A stretch of 64,000 nt of DNA from an uncultured Bacteroidales bacterium (GTDB lineage: Bacteria; Bacteroidota; Bacteroidia; Bacteroidales; UBA932), in assembly GCA_946410455.1 (NCBI GenBank), contig CAMKAJ010000008.1:22205-86204 (forward strand), read 5' to 3'. Shown piece after piece: positions 61,876 to 64,000 of the stretch. Made by a program: the position numbers and the translations under genes. Within the stretch, counting starts at the first letter, position 1, and the number at the start of each line of letters is the position of its first letter. A model generated the notes under the pieces. That model saw only the letters and a program-made list of their open reading frames with translations, made no database searches and was not told the DNA's origin.

Positions 61876-62010
61876 ATGAAGTACGTTTGCACAGTTTGCG
61901 GCTATGTCCATGATGAGGAGACCGAAGGAGTAAAGTTTGAGCAGTTGTCTGAGGATTGGCTCTGCCCGGTCTGCGGCGTGGGTAAAGACCTGTTCGAGCC
62001 TGAGCAGTAA
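61876..62010 (+). CDS. Short rubredoxin
   Basis: 44 residues: [18 protein letters not shown], then the second CPVCG and a GKDLFEPEQ end. The two CxxCG pairs bind one iron atom, and the [13 protein letters not shown] part is strongly conserved. It is a cytoplasmic one-electron carrier, often to oxygen- or peroxide-removing enzymes in anaerobes. It is about 8 residues shorter than standard rubredoxin (52), missing most of the central D-G-x-x-P-G-T loop. Followed 16 bases later by pheA. Confidence 0.88.
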   Translation: MKYVCTVCGYVHDEETEGVKFEQLSEDWLCPVCGVGKDLFEPEQ

Positions 62011-62026
62011 AGCATAGCTTACATAT

Positions 62027-63121
62027 ATGAACGAACTTGAAGAAGCACGGCTGGGTATCGCCTCAGTCGATAAAGATATTGCCTCCTTGTTTGAGGAGCG
62101 CATGCGTCTTGTAAGCCGCATCCTGGGCTACAAGCGCGGCAACGGTCTCCCCATCCTGGATGCCAGGCAGGAGGAGCGGGTGATTGCAAACAACCCCCAA
62201 AACATCAAAGACCCCGCCATTCAGGAGTACTACGTGCTCTTCCTCAGAGACATGATGAAGATCTCCAAGGCCTTCCAGGGGCGTCTGCTCAACGGAATGC
62301 GTATCGCCTACTGCGGAGTTCCCGGAGCTTTTGCACACATTGCCGCTACCAAGGCCTTCCCCGAGGCTAATCCCGTCCCGTACCCCGACTTCGAAAGCGC
62401 GTACAACGCCTGCTGGAACGGCGAGACCGATATTGCCGTACTGCCGATCGAGAACAGCTTCGCCGGAGATGTTGGCGGAGTGATGGACCTTTGCTTCGGT
62501 GGCAACCTCTACATCAACCTGATGCTGGAACTGGACGTTTCACAAAACCTTCTGGGCCTGCCAGGGGCTAAAAGCACAGACATCAAGACCGTGGTCAGCC
62601 ATCCCCAGGCTCTGGCCCAGTGCGCCAAGTTCATTACCGACCGGGGGCTGGAGTCGCGCGAATTCGCCAACACCGCCATGGCCGCCAAGATGGTTGCGGA
62701 ATCCGGCGACAAGAGTCTGGGAGCCATTGCCTCGCGCGAGACTGCAGCTCTCTACGGGCTGGAGGTGCTGGAGCCCAACATCAACTCTCAAATCAGCAAT
62801 ACCACACGCTTTGCGGTCTTCTCGCGTGCGCTCAACAAGACAAGCCTGCCGGGCAACGCCGGCGAGCATTTCATCCTGGTCTTCACGGTACGCAACGAGG
62901 CCGGAGCTCTCGCCAAGATTCTGAATATCATTGGTTCGCACGGATTCAACATGAGCAGCCTGCACAGCCGCCCCGTGGCCGGACCTCTCTGGAACCACTA
63001 CTTCTTTGCGGAGCTGGAGGGCTGCGTAGATGAAGAAAACGGCCGCGACCTGCTGCGCCAGCTCCAGACCGTATGCGACCGACTGAAGATGGTGGGAGCG
63101 TACAACACACTTACCCTGTAA
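62027..63121 (+). CDS. pheA: Bifunctional chorismate mutase / prephenate dehydratase
   Basis: 364 residues. Residues 1-85 are an AroQ chorismate mutase helix bundle (VDKDIASLFEERMRLVSRI). The prephenate dehydratase part has NSFAGDVGGVMDL and the catalytic ISNTTRF near 262-268. The C-terminal ACT domain (GALAKILNIIGSHGFNM) senses phenylalanine, but its ESRP motif reads HSRP, so feedback control may differ. It converts chorismate to phenylpyruvate for phenylalanine synthesis. Five bases before aroB, so two steps of aromatic synthesis share a transcript. Confidence 0.93.
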   Translation: MNELEEARLGIASVDKDIASLFEERMRLVSRILGYKRGNGLPILDARQEERVIANNPQNIKDPAIQEYYVLFLRDMMKISKAFQGRLLNGMRIAYCGVPGAFAHIAATKAFPEANPVPYPDFESAYNACWNGETDIAVLPIENSFAGDVGGVMDLCFGGNLYINLMLELDVSQNLLGLPGAKSTDIKTVVSHPQALAQCAKFITDRGLESREFANTAMAAKMVAESGDKSLGAIASRETAALYGLEVLEPNINSQISNTTRFAVFSRALNKTSLPGNAGEHFILVFTVRNEAGALAKILNIIGSHGFNMSSLHSRPVAGPLWNHYFFAELEGCVDEENGRDLLRQLQTVCDRLKMVGAYNTLTL

Positions 63122-63126
63122 GCCCT

Positions 63127-64000
63127 ATGACTCTGCACTTCAGGCAAGGCTTCGACGCCTACGATATCACTATTGCTAACGGCAGTCTGCTGAAGGCATC
63201 GGAGGTCTTTGACCTGTCGCGCAAAGTGCTGGTAGTCACCGGAGAAGGAGTTCCGCAGCAATATGCTGCCGCAGTGCTGGCGCAATGCCCCGAGGGCTAT
63301 TTGCTGACCCTCCCCGAAGGAGAGCAGCACAAGACTCTGGACTCGGTGGAGCAGATTCTCGCCACCCTGCTGGAGCATGGATTTACGCGCTCAGACGCCA
63401 TAGTTGCCGTGGGTGGAGGCGTCATTGGGGACACTGCCGGATTCGCCGCAGCCTGCTATATGAGAGGCATAAAGTGGTATAACGTACCCACAACCCTGCT
63501 CTCCCAGGCCGACTCTTCGGTGGGAGGCAAGACAGGAGTCAATCTGCACGGAGTCAAGAACATAGTTGGCGCCTTCCATCAGCCGTCCGGCGTGCTGATT
63601 GACCCCGATACCCTGAACACCCTCAGTCCGCGCCTTTTTGCTGAAGGCCTGGCCGAGATTATTAAGGTTGCCGCGACGCACGATGCCGAGTTATTCCGTC
63701 TGCTGGAGCAGGCCGATGAGCTTCGCCCCATCATGTCCGTGGTCATTGCGGCCGCCGTGCGTATCAAGATTGCCGTTGTGGAGGCCGATCCCCAGGAGCA
63801 CGGTCTCCGCGCAGTACTGAATTTCGGGCACACGATTGGCCACGCCCTGGAGGGCGCGTCCAATCGTCTGGCGACTACTATCCCCCGCAGCTGCGCTGCT
63901 GCCCCCAGGGGCACGGGGGGCGGACCCCCCGACACCCCCTGCAGCGGCCACGCCCTGGAGGGCGCGTCCAATCGTCTGGCGACTACTATCCCCCGCAGCT
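63127..64000 (+). CDS. aroB: 3-dehydroquinate synthase with in-frame tandem duplication, 3' end outside
   Basis: Opens MTLHFRQGFDAYDITIANGS; NAD site VGGGVIGDTAGFAAACYMRG, then TTLLSQADSSVGGKTGVN, and the metal ligands Glu in EGLAEIIK and His in NFGHTIGHALE. It makes 3-dehydroquinate from DAHP, second step of the shikimate pathway. After GHALE, where relatives continue into the region leading to the next zinc ligand (LHGE), 36 extra codons repeat GHALEGASNRLATT. The window ends inside the second copy, so it is unknown whether the gene closes normally. Confidence 0.88.
   Translation, partial: MTLHFRQGFDAYDITIANGSLLKASEVFDLSRKVLVVTGEGVPQQYAAAVLAQCPEGYLLTLPEGEQHKTLDSVEQILATLLEHGFTRSDAIVAVGGGVIGDTAGFAAACYMRGIKWYNVPTTLLSQADSSVGGKTGVNLHGVKNIVGAFHQPSGVLIDPDTLNTLSPRLFAEGLAEIIKVAATHDAELFRLLEQADELRPIMSVVIAAAVRIKIAVVEADPQEHGLRAVLNFGHTIGHALEGASNRLATTIPRSCAAAPRGTGGGPPDTPCSGHALEGASNRLATTIPRS
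63838..64000 (+). repeat. 108-bp in-frame tandem repeat inside aroB
   Basis: Copy 1 starts at 63838 and copy 2 at 63946, identical over the 55 bases visible. Unit length 108 is 36 codons. It contains GGGGGG-CGGA-CCCCCC and CACCCCCTGCA, the latter also found in the recG insertion. Confidence 0.85.

Noticed and set aside
1..64000. Genome-wide UAG recoding
   Set aside because: gmk, the TPR gene and the glycosyltransferase end in UAG, and prfA encodes an intact RF1, so UAG is a normal stop in the host.

Overview
The window is chromosomal DNA of a Bacteroidota bacterium, most likely order Bacteroidales. The evidence is the recurring TAnnTTTG -7 promoter box (about 18 good examples, several only 3-7 bases before a start codon), the scarcity of Shine-Dalgarno sequences, and typical families of this phylum: DUF4293, anaerobic sulfatase maturase, LytTR membrane regulators, lipoprotein aldose epimerase, a six-domain S1 protein and long TrpB2. 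I cannot fix the genus; fairly high GC and the gene content would fit Rikenellaceae or a related uncultured family.

Layout. 1-7.4 kb (minus): an exported M16 protease, then the operon rpsA-rnz-glucosaminidase-mltG. 7.4-13.3 kb: pnuC-recR, corA-galM, class II fructose-bisphosphate aldolase, gmk-nadD. 13.3-16.2 kb: an RluA pseudouridine synthase diverging from dnaK, with a palindromic element and a possible heat-shock operator between them. 16.2-27.8 kb (minus): a 52-bp tandem repeat, then a long cluster gyrA-TPR-SPOR lipoprotein-M28/TonB protein-leuS-yitT-yitT-AraC. 27.9-32.1 kb: a protein made only of a Clp N-domain, a nucleoside phosphorylase, a LytTR regulator and fabF. 32.1-43.1 kb (minus): anSME-recG, then lemA-DUF2207-S9 peptidase-tcdA-acetyltransferase-prfA. 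43.1-50.6 kb: FAD oxidoreductase-galM-cstA-glycosyltransferase facing a GH36 alpha-galactosidase, which suggests galactoside use. 50.7-52.3 kb: trpB2 behind what reads as a complete ribosome-mediated attenuator, with a leader peptide carrying two adjacent Trp codons, alternative hairpins and a terminator. 52.4-53.4 kb: a TIGR04076 gene and a decayed small-peptide/lipoprotein locus.

53.47-60.53 kb is a 7.0-kb genomic island in the 3' end of a tRNA-Ser(GGA) gene, bounded by a perfect 64-bp direct repeat (full tRNA on the left, 3' fragment on the right). It carries hipBA, a cut-down AraC-type DNA-binding domain, broken DnaB-N and phosphoesterase genes with in-frame amber codons, a kinase-like mobile-element protein and an AAA/DUF4143 ATPase flanked by its own short direct repeats. 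No integrase is visible, so it looks like a stranded remnant. The tRNA's probable original terminator now lies beyond the right repeat.

60.6-64 kb: a small lipoprotein/outer-membrane protein pair, a very short rubredoxin, pheA and the start of aroB.

Beyond the genes, the window holds several GC-rich palindromic or duplicated elements. Two lie inside conserved enzymes without breaking the reading frame: 39 codons in recG between helicase motifs II and III, and a 36-codon tandem duplication in aroB between its two zinc-binding histidines. Another notable feature is an M28 peptidase fold that has lost nearly all metal ligands and is fused to a TonB C-terminal domain.
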